A stretch of DNA of 64,000 nt from Deltaproteobacteria bacterium (GTDB lineage Bacteria; Desulfobacterota; Desulfuromonadia; Geobacterales; Pseudopelobacteraceae). Below, piece after piece: positions 36,244 to 47,100 of the stretch; the first letter of the stretch is position 1, and the number at the start of each line of letters is the position of its first letter. The stretch lies in NCBI GenBank assembly GCA_021780495.1, contig JAJXYO010000027.1:62001-126000 (forward strand), in the 5' to 3' direction. The notes beneath the pieces were generated by a model, which saw nothing but the letters and a program-made list of their open reading frames with translations, ran no database searches and had not been told where the DNA came from. Made by a program: the position numbers and the translations under genes.

Positions 36244-38115
36244 CTACCTCGACAATCCATATCGCATCAACACCTGTTGAACGGATGCCTTCATATCCGG
36301 GGATATCTGTTCAGCCTTGCTGAGCATCTGTTTTCCCTGCTCAACCCTGCCGATACTCAACAAAAATTCACCGGCCTCGAGATAACTGTTGGCATATATC
36401 AGGATTGCTTTCCCGGTATCAAGATCGAGAAAAGAAATCTTATTCAAAATACCGCGGTTGTTATAATTCTCCCAGACAGATATATCGGGCAGACCTCCCG
36501 GCTCGTTGATACGGCGGATCCTGTAGACGATGCCCTTTTGTACCGGGATATAGTCAGAAAATGACACAGAATAACGGGTCGAAAAGTCAATATAGACCGG
36601 GCGCTGGTCAATCAGATCAGTAATGGCGATCCGTAGGCTGGTTTCAGGTGGGGCCGACTGGACATCATAGTTGCGCAGGTTGCTGTCTTTAAAGACACGC
36701 GGCATGGAATCCAGATACCAGTCAAACACGAGGTGCGGCGTATGAGGCAAATCCAGGTCTTCACGCATTCGCTCAACGCCCTGCAGATACCAAAGTGGAA
36801 AGGCACCGCTGTCTCCCCAGGTAAACATAACGGCATTCTCGGGCAATGAACGCAATGAGTTTGTGGCATAATCGAAGGCGATATAATTATTATGCTGATC
36901 ATTCTCATAATAATTAACGGCACAAAGTGAAACCGGAAGTGAAAACAGCAAGATCACAATCAACCCATAGACTCTTAGATCGTACTTTTCAGGAAGATGG
37001 GCATTACGAATGGCATAAGCAAGAACATTAAAGAGCCCAACGCCGATCAAAACGGCTGACAGAAGATACAGTGGTGTAAAAAATTCTTCCGTGAGAAAAA
37101 TCATATCAGACTGGGCGTTAAAGTGTCCGACGATCACCAGGAGAAAGGTTGCCACACCTGCCAGATAGGCAATAACGATATCCCGTTGCCGCCGCCACAG
37201 ACAGAATAACGCAAAGAGCAGCAGTGCCGCCCCCAGCCACGTAAACTCATGGGGCACATTAAATGCCTTGATTTGTGCCCACAACAGGGCAAGGCCGCGG
37301 GGATGAGGATCGTCAGGGTACCCCTTGCGCAAAAAATGCCACATGAACTGGGCCGCTGTTTTTGGATCCCCCCAGTTCAACAATGGGTTCTGAGTCGCAC
37401 GCACGGGGAGATAGAGATTAACGGAGAAACCAAACATGGCAAAGGCAGTGGCAAGCACTAGTTCTTTGACCCGTGTGACCATCCGCCAGTCGGCCAACAC
37501 AATTAAAACAATCCAGGCCGGCAACAGCAGTACTACAGACTGATGAAGCCCCATGGTAAGACCAGCCAGAAATGTACAGGCATACACATAGGCAGGCCGC
37601 TCATCCCCATGTTCATAGTGATCCCGCCATGTCAATAAAAGATAGAAAATGACGGCTGAAATAAACGCAAGGAGCGGATAAGGCTTGTCATGATTTGATT
37701 GCAACCAGAGGCGCGGAGTAACCGAAAAGGCAAGCGCAGCTGCCAATCCGCATGCCTTGACGGCGAAGCTGGATAAACGCTCATTTTTAACCAGCAACTC
37801 GTTTTTCAACAGCTTGAGCGTTAACAGGTAAACGGCCAAACAGGCCAGGGACGATGAAAAGGCGGTCGCCATGTTGACGCGGAATGCAATATTTCCCAGT
37901 GGGATCCAGGTAAATGGCTTGGCGTACATCAAAAACAGCGGATAACCAGGCGAATGGGCAGACCCCAGTGATGCTGTTGCGGTCAGAAACTCACCGCTGT
38001 CAAAAAAAGTAACCGAAGGAGCCAGTGTCAGCATATAGATGCTGAATGGCAGAACAATCGAGAGGATCACAAACAGATCAAGTCTATAAAATAAGTTGTT
38101 GCGCTCGTGTTTCAC
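36244..38115 (-). CDS. DUF2723 multi-span membrane glycosyltransferase-like protein
   Basis: A 623-residue protein with about ten membrane segments. The DUF2723 signature at the N-terminus is LAPSVTFFDSGEFLTAT and LGSAHSPGYPLFLM, including the acidic and HxPGYP-like residues characteristic of protein O-mannosyltransferase-like GT-C enzymes. A soluble periplasmic C-terminal part ends with a single TPR-like helix pair. It probably transfers a sugar from a polyprenyl carrier to protein or lipid. It overlaps the upstream methyltransferase by 4 bases. Confidence 0.78.
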   Translation of the reverse strand: MKHERNNLFYRLDLFVILSIVLPFSIYMLTLAPSVTFFDSGEFLTATASLGSAHSPGYPLFLMYAKPFTWIPLGNIAFRVNMATAFSSSLACLAVYLLTLKLLKNELLVKNERLSSFAVKACGLAAALAFSVTPRLWLQSNHDKPYPLLAFISAVIFYLLLTWRDHYEHGDERPAYVYACTFLAGLTMGLHQSVVLLLPAWIVLIVLADWRMVTRVKELVLATAFAMFGFSVNLYLPVRATQNPLLNWGDPKTAAQFMWHFLRKGYPDDPHPRGLALLWAQIKAFNVPHEFTWLGAALLLFALFCLWRRQRDIVIAYLAGVATFLLVIVGHFNAQSDMIFLTEEFFTPLYLLSAVLIGVGLFNVLAYAIRNAHLPEKYDLRVYGLIVILLFSLPVSLCAVNYYENDQHNNYIAFDYATNSLRSLPENAVMFTWGDSGAFPLWYLQGVERMREDLDLPHTPHLVFDWYLDSMPRVFKDSNLRNYDVQSAPPETSLRIAITDLIDQRPVYIDFSTRYSVSFSDYIPVQKGIVYRIRRINEPGGLPDISVWENYNNRGILNKISFLDLDTGKAILIYANSYLEAGEFLLSIGRVEQGKQMLSKAEQISPDMKASVQQVLMRYGLSR

Positions 38116-38855
38116 AGCTGCTCCTTTTTCCGGGCGGCAATAAAATATCCCTTGCCAAGATCAGTACGATAAAATAGTCGTTGTAATACATAGAGTGGAT
38201 ACATGGTCACATCGCTAAACAGAATCCGGAAAAACCGCCCCGCTCCATTCAGCAACCACATTCCGCCACTTTCAGCCGTTTTTTCCATAGGGGCACGGGA
38301 CGGAGAGATCTCCGTTCGAATAGCAACTTCATACAATGGCTTCATCATATTGTATATCGGAACACCATAGGAATAGATGACGATGTCGTCAAAACCGGCC
38401 GTTTGCAATGTGGTATACAAATCCTCGCGCTCATATCGCCGGACATGGCCACAGAAATCATCGTTAGGCCCCCAGTCTTTCATATGCGCCGGAACAGTCA
38501 ACAGCAAATGCCCACCATCCCGCAACCGTTCGCGCAACTGTGAAAGAAACAATCCATCATCCTGGTAGTGTTCCATGACTTCTGAGGCGATCACGATATC
38601 AAATTTTTCCTGGATATCGCCAGGGGTACAACATGCTACCTTGATGCGATGACTGGAGAAACCGGCTCCTGCCACAGCCAGAGCATCCTCTGATATATCA
38701 AGGCCCAGTCCCGTATAGCCTTTGCGTTCCAGTACATGCAACAGGTCACCGCAACCACAACCGACCTCCAGAATGTTTGTGCCCTCGCATTGTTCCAGAT
38801 ACTCCAGGATCACACGGCGCTTTACCAGATAACTTGGCGTTGGATACCATTCCAT
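38112..38855 (-). CDS. SAM-dependent class I methyltransferase
   Basis: A 247-residue protein. The SAM-binding motif ILEVGCGCGDLLHVLERKG lies near residue 25, followed by the acidic LDISEDAL and the motif II/III region FDIVIASEVMEHYQDD. Homologues of this type often modify sugars, lipids or quinones. Its place between a lipid flippase-like gene (1 base upstream) and the DUF2723 transferase suggests work on a glycolipid or glycan; the substrate is unknown. Confidence 0.82.
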   Translation of the reverse strand: MEWYPTPSYLVKRRVILEYLEQCEGTNILEVGCGCGDLLHVLERKGYTGLGLDISEDALAVAGAGFSSHRIKVACCTPGDIQEKFDIVIASEVMEHYQDDGLFLSQLRERLRDGGHLLLTVPAHMKDWGPNDDFCGHVRRYEREDLYTTLQTAGFDDIVIYSYGVPIYNMMKPLYEVAIRTEISPSRAPMEKTAESGGMWLLNGAGRFFRILFSDVTMYPLYVLQRLFYRTDLGKGYFIAARKKEQL

Positions 38856-38856
38856 A

Positions 38857-39873
38857 TCAACCGTCCTGATGAGATCCGGCGGTGCTAAGCGCTTTCAGGC
38901 TCAACTTGCTCTGCCAGAGATGGTAAAAGCCCGCAATAATAACCGGGAAAAATGAAATGCCGTGAAGCACCAGTGCAATGCTGACAGCGGTTGAACCGGG
39001 GACACCGAAGGCGGTAAGCCCCTTGAAACAGGCATAATGATAGGTCCCTATATAGCCCGGTGATGCAGGCACCATGACGGCGAACACCAGCAGAACCAGT
39101 ATAAACATGGACGCGGTAATGGGCAGATGAATTCCAAAACCCTGCAGCGCCAGATCTACCGGAAGCACACAAAACAACCAGACGGCCAGGGATGACACCA
39201 GCACGGCTGCGATATGCCCACCCTTGGAAGACATCCTGATGCCGCCGATAAAAGAACCCAGCAAGGGGATGATCCGGTCAGAGATTTTTTGCGGAAACGG
39301 TTTCAGCAGAATGCCCGTCCATGCCAGGGTCCGCATGGTTTGGCGCTTCAGCAGCACCAAAAAAGCGACAACGCCCGCATACAGCAGAAAGGTAACCACG
39401 CCACCGGTGCGCAGTACGGTCTCTGCTTCCGCCATGCCCTGGGGCAACTGCAGAGTAAATAGCGTAAACAGCAGTATCAGCATAACTGTGAAGCCGTCGA
39501 ACAGCCGGTCAATCACCAGCGAAGCGAAAACAGTCGGCGTTTCCAATCCTTCTCGTTGTGCCAGAACATATGCGCGCACAAATTCGCCAAGGCGGGCCGG
39601 CAGCAGGTTATTGGCCATATAACCAATAATCGTGGCCGGATACAACGAGGAGAGCGGAATACGTTTCTCGGGTATGAGGAGATAGTGCCAACGAACCGCC
39701 CTCAAAAAATAACTGATGAATGTGCAAACGACCGCCAGCAGAATATAGCGGTAATCGACCTTAACGAGGGCCGACCACAACTGATTGAAATCGATCTTTC
39801 TGAACAACAGCGCCATGAAGAATATGCTGATGGCGATTCCAATCCAGAATTTGAGATCAATCCCTTTTTTCAT
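38857..39873 (-). CDS. Lysylphosphatidylglycerol synthetase TM-domain / flippase-like protein
   Basis: A 338-residue membrane protein of the UPF0104/LPG_synthase_TM family with about eight segments. The typical motifs ALVKVDYRYILLAVVCTF, RAVRWHYLL, NNLLPARLGEFVRAYVL and PASPGYIGTYHY are all present. Family members are thought to move lipids or polyprenyl-linked sugars across the membrane. The start at 39873 gives a 4-base ATGA overlap with ribF, which argues against the in-frame ATG 12 bases earlier. Confidence 0.8.
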   Translation of the reverse strand: MKKGIDLKFWIGIAISIFFMALLFRKIDFNQLWSALVKVDYRYILLAVVCTFISYFLRAVRWHYLLIPEKRIPLSSLYPATIIGYMANNLLPARLGEFVRAYVLAQREGLETPTVFASLVIDRLFDGFTVMLILLFTLFTLQLPQGMAEAETVLRTGGVVTFLLYAGVVAFLVLLKRQTMRTLAWTGILLKPFPQKISDRIIPLLGSFIGGIRMSSKGGHIAAVLVSSLAVWLFCVLPVDLALQGFGIHLPITASMFILVLLVFAVMVPASPGYIGTYHYACFKGLTAFGVPGSTAVSIALVLHGISFFPVIIAGFYHLWQSKLSLKALSTAGSHQDG

Positions 39874-40847
39874 GCCAAGCCCCAATCCGTCTGACCAAAC
39901 AACGGTTTAATCATAGTGTTATCAACAGATGCAAGTACGGTTCGGGTCAGGGTGACATCCTGGTTGATGGCCTCAATCAGAGCAGCAACATCGGCGAATT
40001 TCCTCACATCCCGCAGACGCTGTACAAAACTGACCATCAGCAGGCTGTCATAGAGTTGACCGCTGTAATCCAGCAGGAATACCTCAATGGTTCGAGATTG
40101 ACCTTCAAAGGTAGGATTTTTACCAATATTGCAGGCACCTTTAAGCAGTTGATCTCCGACCGAAACCATGACAGCGTAGACACCATCCATCGGTATCAGT
40201 TCATTGTCCGTCACAAGATTGGCCGTAGGAAAACCAAGCGTTGCCCCAATTTCACGACCATGCACCACCCGGCCGGAAATAACATAATATCTGCCCAGTA
40301 TTGTTGCGGCCCCTGAGACATCTCCGCTGCGGATCATACGGCGGGCCAGACTACTGCTAAAGATTCGACCATCATCTCCAACAGGTTCGAGATCTTCAAG
40401 CGAAAAACCACACTCGGCAGACATCGTAGCCAATGTCGCATAATTGCCGAGCCGATCCCGACCAAAAGCATAATCGTGACCTATGATAATGTGACGCATG
40501 CCTAAGACATGACAGAGATACGTGCGCACAAAGGTTTCTGCCGGTATCCGGGAAAACTCACGGGTGAATTTTATCGCCGCCAGGAAATCGATACCTGACT
40601 GTTCGATCAACTCAGCTTTCTGTGAAAACGTTGTGATCATTGGTGGTGTAGCTGCGGGCGACAGAACCGCCAGCGGGTGAGGTTCAAAGGTGACTACGAC
40701 GGTAGGCAGGCAAAGCCTGGCGCCACTATCTTTTAAATGTCGAAACAACTCGGCGTGCCCACGATGCACGCCATCGAAGTTACCGATAGTTACAACAGAT
40801 TTTGTAATGTGCTGAACAGCTATGTCAGAACAGTTAAGTAGTTGCAT
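39870..40847 (-). CDS. ribF: Bifunctional riboflavin kinase / FAD synthetase
   Basis: A 325-residue RibF. The N-terminal FAD-synthetase half has VTIGNFDGVHRGHAEL and RHIIIGHDYAFGRDRLGN. The C-terminal riboflavin-kinase domain begins GRVVHGREIGATLGFPTANL and includes GVYAVMV. It makes FMN and FAD from riboflavin and ATP. It lies 14 bases downstream of recG and is translationally coupled to the flippase-like gene. Confidence 0.95.
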   Translation of the reverse strand: MQLLNCSDIAVQHITKSVVTIGNFDGVHRGHAELFRHLKDSGARLCLPTVVVTFEPHPLAVLSPAATPPMITTFSQKAELIEQSGIDFLAAIKFTREFSRIPAETFVRTYLCHVLGMRHIIIGHDYAFGRDRLGNYATLATMSAECGFSLEDLEPVGDDGRIFSSSLARRMIRSGDVSGAATILGRYYVISGRVVHGREIGATLGFPTANLVTDNELIPMDGVYAVMVSVGDQLLKGACNIGKNPTFEGQSRTIEVFLLDYSGQLYDSLLMVSFVQRLRDVRKFADVAALIEAINQDVTLTRTVLASVDNTMIKPLFGQTDWGLA

Positions 40848-40861
40848 CTCGCTCTTTCAGG

Positions 40862-43201
40862 TTAGCCGATTGCTGCCAGCTCCAGCCGTTTGCCCCAGCG
40901 TCGCAGCAGCTCTGCGCGCAGCGGGGCATGTTCTTGTGAGGACAGGTCAGCGTCAGATTCCAGCAGTTCAAATGCAACCCGGCGGGCATGCTCCAGTAAA
41001 GCGCCATCACGTAGGATATTGGCGACCCTGAAATCCGGCAGACCGGATTGTCGCGTTCCAAGAAAATCACCGGGGCCGCGAATCTCCAGGTCGGCCTCGG
41101 CAATACGGAACCCATCGGAAGTCGACTCCATCACCCGCAGGCGTTTTTCACCATCCTCCGACAGCCTGCCTGAAGTCAGCAGAATACAGCGGGACTTTGC
41201 ACGTCCGCGCCCGACTCTGCCGCGCAACTGGTGCAACTGGGAGAGCCCAAACCTTTCGGCGTGTTCTATGATCATCAGCGTCGCATTGGGGACATCGATG
41301 CCCACCTCGATCACCGTGGTCGCCACCAGAACATCCACATCACGGGCCTTGAACGCCGACATGACGGCCTCTTTCTCATCCGGACTCATCCGGCCATGCA
41401 ACAGACCTATGCGCAGATCGGGAAAGACCTGCTGGTCCAGATGTTCTGCCATCTGAGCTGCCGCCTTGAGATCAGATTTTTCTGTTTCCTCTACCAGTGG
41501 ATAGATAACATAGGCCTGATGCCCATTGGCTATCTCTTCACGTACCAAGTCGTAGGCTTGGGAACGCCTCGACTCATAATAGATCCCCGTTTCCACCACT
41601 GATCGCCCCGGCGGCAGTTCATCAATCACCGACAGGGAAAGGTCGCCGAAAAGCGTCATGGCCAAAGTACGCGGAATCGGGGTGGCGGTCATTACCAGGA
41701 TATCGGGATTGAGCCCTTTTTTTCTGAGAACACCCCGCTGCAACACGCCGAATCGATGTTGCTCATCGATAATGCCCAACCCCAGCCGGGCAAACTCCAC
41801 CTTTTCCTGGATGACGGCATGGGTACCAATCACAATCTGGGCGCTGCCATCTGCCACCCGCGCCAGAACATCACTCTTGGCCTTGCCCTTCATGCCAGCC
41901 GTAAGCAGCACACTCTCGATACCCAGTTCGCTGCACCAGTGGTGAATAGTCAGCCAGTGCTGCTCGGCCAGGATCTCAGTCGGAGCCATGATAGCAACCT
42001 GATATTCGTTCTCCACCGCAACCAGGGCCGCCATCAGGGCAACCAGCGTTTTGCCGCAGCCCACGTCACCCTGCACCAGCCGGTGCATGGGATGGGGCGC
42101 CATCATATCATTCTTGATTTCGGACAATACCCGCCGCTGGGCAGCGGTCAATTCAAACGGCAGCAGCTTGACCAGTTGTTTGGTGTACCGATGGCTCACC
42201 TGAAAAGGGATCCCCTCTTCCAGCGCCACACCGCGTTTTTTCAAGGCCAGGCCCAATTCCCAGAAAAAAAACTCGTCGAAAGCCAGGACACGGTGTGCCG
42301 GTGTCCGGCCTTCATTCAGCTCTTCCAGACGCACGTCATCAGCGGGAAGGTGTGCGGTTCGCAGGGCTTCGCGTACGTCGGGCATATTCAATGGCTCAAG
42401 GATGTGCCGGGGGATCAAGTCCCGAACAAAGGGAAGATAGGCCTCCACGACCTCCTTCATCACCCGCCGCATGACCTTTTGGCTGAGTCCCTCGGTCAGT
42501 GGATACACCGGCACGATTCTGCCGAAATTAACCGGGTCCGCTGCCAATACAGCTGTGACATCCTTGCCGTTCTCCAGCCACTCAACGTCCGGGTGATGGA
42601 CCTCCCGCTGATACCCGTACTGGGAGACCTCACCGATAAAAAGCCCTATTCGACCGACCTTCCAGACCCGCTTCATAAAGGTCGGATTACTGTTAAACCA
42701 TTTCAAGGTCACACTGCCGGTCTCGTCACCGACAAGTACCTCAAAATTGCGGCGACCAGCTTTAGTAGAAACCAGATCGGCGGTCAGCACCTTCCCCGTA
42801 AAGACCTCCGTCATACCCGGACGGAGTCCTGATAGAGATTGCAGCTGACGTCGGTCTTCATAGCGATGGGGCAATAAATACAACGCATCCTCGACAGTTG
42901 TCACCCCACGTTTGGACAACAACTCGTTAAGTTTCGGCCCCACTCCCTTGATAAAGAGCATCAAGGTCTGCAGATTTTTATGGGCAATAGCCTCTTTGAG
43001 TCCGCCGGCAACGGCCGGTTTGGCCGGGACCTTAACGGGTTCCGGTAAATCTTTGGGAGTTGCGAGAGCGGCTACATGTGACAACTTAAAGCCGTCAGCA
43101 CACGGTACAAGAATGATGTCATCTCCGGATGACACACCGAGAGCGTCCTTGACCTCTTGGGGAAGCATAATACTGCCGTCTTTAGCAATCCGTACCTTCA
43201 T
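40862..43201 (-). CDS. recG: ATP-dependent DNA helicase RecG with N-terminal AbrB-like domain
   Basis: A 779-residue protein. Residues about 1-40 (MKVRIAKDGSIMLPQEVKDA...SGDDIILV) match the SpoVT/AbrB swapped-hairpin DNA-binding fold. After a Pro/Ala linker, the RecG part begins with a helix-hairpin (FIKGVGPKLNELL). It continues with the wedge OB-fold, helicase motifs GDVGCGKTLVALMA (I), DEQHRFGVLQR (II), MTATPIPRT (III) and QLRGRVGRG (VI), and the TRG region near the end. RecG remodels stalled forks and Holliday junctions. The start at 43201 follows GCGAGG; an upstream in-frame start at 43216 is less likely. Confidence 0.93.
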   Translation of the reverse strand: MKVRIAKDGSIMLPQEVKDALGVSSGDDIILVPCADGFKLSHVAALATPKDLPEPVKVPAKPAVAGGLKEAIAHKNLQTLMLFIKGVGPKLNELLSKRGVTTVEDALYLLPHRYEDRRQLQSLSGLRPGMTEVFTGKVLTADLVSTKAGRRNFEVLVGDETGSVTLKWFNSNPTFMKRVWKVGRIGLFIGEVSQYGYQREVHHPDVEWLENGKDVTAVLAADPVNFGRIVPVYPLTEGLSQKVMRRVMKEVVEAYLPFVRDLIPRHILEPLNMPDVREALRTAHLPADDVRLEELNEGRTPAHRVLAFDEFFFWELGLALKKRGVALEEGIPFQVSHRYTKQLVKLLPFELTAAQRRVLSEIKNDMMAPHPMHRLVQGDVGCGKTLVALMAALVAVENEYQVAIMAPTEILAEQHWLTIHHWCSELGIESVLLTAGMKGKAKSDVLARVADGSAQIVIGTHAVIQEKVEFARLGLGIIDEQHRFGVLQRGVLRKKGLNPDILVMTATPIPRTLAMTLFGDLSLSVIDELPPGRSVVETGIYYESRRSQAYDLVREEIANGHQAYVIYPLVEETEKSDLKAAAQMAEHLDQQVFPDLRIGLLHGRMSPDEKEAVMSAFKARDVDVLVATTVIEVGIDVPNATLMIIEHAERFGLSQLHQLRGRVGRGRAKSRCILLTSGRLSEDGEKRLRVMESTSDGFRIAEADLEIRGPGDFLGTRQSGLPDFRVANILRDGALLEHARRVAFELLESDADLSSQEHAPLRAELLRRWGKRLELAAIG

Positions 43202-43370
43202 AACCTCGCGGACCAATCCTTTGAGAGAATACGGAACGTACTAATCCATGAATACCGGTTGCAAGCCTCAAAAAATCTTTCTGCACTGTTCGAGGGACCT
43301 ACTATCTGACACACACGTCAGAAAAAGCAGAACAGAACAGGGATGAAACGATTTTTCGCGTACTAAACAA

Positions 43371-43400
43371 AAACCCTCACAGGAGATACCATGAGGGTTT
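43371..43400 (-). terminator. Terminator after the DUF1858 gene
   Basis: AAACCCTCA and TGAGGGTTT form a 9-bp stem around a 12-base loop. On the minus strand the second arm runs into TTTTTG. It lies 30 bases after the DUF1858 stop and could also limit read-through into recG. Confidence 0.7.
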
Positions 43401-43429
43401 GTAGTTACATGTCAGGCGTGTGAACAAAC

Positions 43430-43630
43430 TCATCTGACTGATGCGTTAAGGTCCTTCAACAATTCTTCAACATCCAGACCGTGCGCATTCGCACCCTGTT
43501 CCAGACTTTCATTCTGGGCGCCCATGCAACCGACACAACCCAGATTGTGCTTCTGAAGAACCTTGACGCTATCGGGATGCAGCCTCATGACTTCGAAGAA
43601 AGTCATGTCCTTTGTGATCGTTTCAACCAT
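43430..43630 (-). CDS. DUF1858 small disulfide protein
   Basis: A 66-residue protein with the DUF1858 pattern: MTFFEVMRLHPDSVKVLQKHNLGCVGC, where a CxxC pair follows an N-terminal helix bundle. Such domains occur alone or fused to hybrid-cluster and iron-sulfur assembly proteins. The role is probably redox or cluster related, but unproven. AAGGAG lies 5-6 bases upstream of the start. Confidence 0.8.
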   Translation of the reverse strand: MVETITKDMTFFEVMRLHPDSVKVLQKHNLGCVGCMGAQNESLEQGANAHGLDVEELLKDLNASVR

Positions 43631-43686
43631 GTTAAACTCCTTCCGAATGTGACCGGTACGTGCAGGGGTTAACTAATAGAATAGCC

Positions 43687-44163
43687 TTAGTCGTATTTGA
43701 TGTCTATTATCTCGTATTCCCTGATTCCAGAAGGTACGGACGCCTTGACTGAATCATCCAGTTTGTGTCCTATCAGGGCCTTACCCACCGGGGATGTACA
43801 GGAAATCTTGCCCAGCTTGATATCGGCCTCATCTTCACCGACAATCTTATAGGTGATCTCCTCTTCGGTAGCAGTATCGTAAAGGGTAACTGTGCAGCCA
43901 AATACAACTTTATCCGGCTTCATGTTGGACAGGTCCACCACATACGCGCGGGCTAGTTTACCATTGATTTCCTGAATCCGTCCCTCGATAAAACCCTGAC
44001 GGTTCTTGGCGGCATCATACTCGGCATTCTCCGAAAGATCTCCGTGTGCACGCGCCTCTGCAATATCCTGAATCACTTTTGGGCGTTCCACACGGATGAG
44101 CCGTTTCAGCTCTTCCTGCAGCGCCTCATGGCTCTCTTTTGTCAGCGGTATTGAATGAGACAT
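43687..44163 (-). CDS. greA: Transcript cleavage factor GreA
   Basis: A 158-residue GreA. The N-terminal coiled coil carries the acidic tip residues in DLSENAEYDAAKNRQ, which stimulate RNA cleavage in the polymerase secondary channel. The C-terminal FKBP-like domain includes GCTVTLYDTATEEE and SPVGKALIGHKLDD. It rescues backtracked RNA polymerase. It follows carB by 27 bases and is probably co-transcribed with it. Confidence 0.96.
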   Translation of the reverse strand: MSHSIPLTKESHEALQEELKRLIRVERPKVIQDIAEARAHGDLSENAEYDAAKNRQGFIEGRIQEINGKLARAYVVDLSNMKPDKVVFGCTVTLYDTATEEEITYKIVGEDEADIKLGKISCTSPVGKALIGHKLDDSVKASVPSGIREYEIIDIKYD

Positions 44164-44190
44164 CTATCTACAGCTCCTCAACGCATTTTT

Positions 44191-47100
44191 CTAAACAACC
44201 AAATAGTCCTGCAAAGCCTTTACGCCCAATTCCTGCTTTTTCAAGGCTACAATACTGTCCACGACCGCTTTTGCGCCTGCCACGGTCGTGTAATAGGCTA
44301 TATTGTGCATCAGCGCTTCACGACGGATGGAGAATGAGTCGGCGACTGCCTGTGCCCCGTGCGTTGTATTGAGTACCAGACTGACCTCGCCGTTTTTGAT
44401 GGCATCCACAATATGGGGGCGCCCCTCAAGGACCTTGTTTACACGCCTGACCGGTATACCCTTTTCTATAAGGTAGGTTGCGGTACCACCGGTTGCCATG
44501 ATGCCGAAACCATTTTTATACAACTTTTCTGCCGCAGAGACAACATGTTTCTTGTCCGCATCCCGTACACTGATGAAAGCGTTACCGGTCAGCGGCATCT
44601 TGACATTGGCGCCCAATTGCGCCTTGGCAAAGGCCTCTGCAAAGGTGTCTCCAATGCCCATCACCTCACCGGTTGACTTCATTTCCGGTCCCAGCAGCGT
44701 ATCCACACCGGGAAATTTCACGAAGGGAAAGACCGACTCCTTGACAGAGATGTGCTTCGGAATGATGTCGCCGGAAACGCCCAGTTCCTTGAGTGTTTTT
44801 CCCGCCATAACCCGGGCGGCGATTTTGGCCAGGGGGCGGCCGGTGGCTTTAGAGACAAAGGGCGAGGTGCGGGAAGCGCGGGGGTTGACCTCCAGGATAT
44901 AGACATCACCATCCTTGATGGCGTACTGCACGTTCATCAGGCCCTTTACGTTCAATTCCAGCGCCATCATAACCGTCTGGCGGCGGATCTCTGCGACCAG
45001 TTCGTCGGAGATCGAGTAAGGCGGCAAGGAGCAGGCCGAATCGCCCGAATGGATCCCGGCCTCCTCGATATGTTCCATGATCCCGCCGATCACCACCTCG
45101 CTGCCATCGCAGAGGGCATCCACATCGATCTCTATGGCCTCATCCAGAAACTTGTCGATCAGGATGGGGTGTTCAGGTGAGGCCTGGACGGCAGTCGTCA
45201 TGTAGCGCAGCAGATTCTCCACATCGTAGACAATCTCCATGGCCCGGCCACCCAGCACATAGGAGGGACGGACCACCACCGGATAGCCAACACGGTCGGC
45301 CACCTTTTCGGCATCCTCAAAGGAACGGGCCATGCCATTCTCCGGCTGACGGAGTCCCAGCTTGTGCAGCATCTCCTGAAAACGTTCACGGTCCTCGGCC
45401 CGATCGATAGCATCCGGCGAGGTGCCGATGATCGGTACCCCGGCCTTCTCCAACGCCACGGCCAGCTTGAGCGGCGTTTGGCCACCGAACTGGACGATCA
45501 CGCCAACCGGTTTTTCCACGGCGACAATAGCCAGTACATCCTCCAGGGTAAGCGGTTCGAAGTACAAACGATCCGAGGTATCGTAATCGGTAGATACGGT
45601 TTCCGGGTTGCAGTTGACCATGATGGTCTCAAATCCGTCCTCTGCCAGGGCAAACACGCCGTGCACACAACAGTAATCGAACTCGATGCCCTGCCCGATC
45701 CGGTTCGGTCCGCCACCCAGGATTATGATCTTCTTGCGATCGGTCGGTTCGGCCTCACACTCATCCTCATAGGTGGAGTACAGATACGGGGTGTAGGCTT
45801 CAAATTCGGCGGCGCAGGTATCCACCCGCTTATAGACCGGCAGTACTTTCAGTGAATAGCGCAGGGCGCGGACATCGTCTTCCGTCATGTTCCACAATCT
45901 GGACAGGGTTTTGTCGGAGAAACCGAACTGCTTGGCCTCCCGCATTTGCCCCCGGGAGATCGCCGCAGGCACAAGCTGTTTCAGTTCGTCTTCCTTTTCG
46001 ATAATCTGGCGGATATTGTGGAGAAACCAGGGATCGATGGCGGTATGGGCGTTGATTTCAGACACCGTCATGCCGCTGCGCAGGGCGTCACCCACATACC
46101 ACAGCCGTTCCCAGTTGGGTACACGCAACTTCTCCAGCAGCAGCTGCTGTTCCTTGGCGGTCAATGCCCGGCGGGTCTCGGCCCCCAGGTCGAACAGGCG
46201 CGAATCAAAACCGGAAACACCGATTTCCAGCGAACGCAGGGCCTTCTGGAACGACTCCTTGAACGTCCTGCCGATCGCCATAACCTCGCCAACCGACTTC
46301 ATCTGGGTCGTCAGGGTGGCGTCGGCCGCCGGGAATTTCTCGAAGGTGAAGCGCGGGATCTTGGTGACCACGTAATCGATGGTCGGTTCGAAACAGGCCG
46401 GGGTTTCGCGGGTGATATCGTTGGTAACCTCATCCAGGGTATAGCCGACCGCCAGCTTGGCCGCGATCTTGGCAATCGGGAAACCGGTCGCCTTGGAGGC
46501 CAGCGCCGAGGAACGGGACACCCGTGGGTTCATCTCGATGACAACCAGACGGCCGTTGACCGGATTGATGCCGAACTGGATGTTGGAGCCACCCGTATCC
46601 ACGCCGATCTCGCGGATGATCTTGAGAGAGGCGTCACGCAGGATCTGGTATTCCTTGTCGGTCAGGGTCTGGGCCGGGGCCACGGTGATGGAGTCGCCGG
46701 TGTGTACCCCCATGGGATCGAAGTTCTCGATGGAGCAGATGATCACCACGTTGTCGGCCGTGTCCCGCATCACCTCCAGCTCGTACTCCTTCCAGCCGAT
46801 GACCGATTCCTCGATCAGGATTTCATCGGTCGGCGAGGCATCGATGCCGGCCAGGGCCATCTTCTCGTACTCTTCCATGTTATAGGCGATCCCGCCGCCG
46901 GTACCGCCCAGGGTAAAGGAAGGGCGGATGATGGCCGGGAATCCGATCGTCTTTATGACCTCCATGGCTTCGGTATAGTTGTGGGCCAATCCGGAAGCGG
47001 GCACAGCCAGACCGATCTTCTCCATGGCCGCCTTGAAGAGCGTCCGGTCCTCGGCCTTCTTGATGGCCGGCAACTTGGCACCGATCAGCTCAACATTGAA

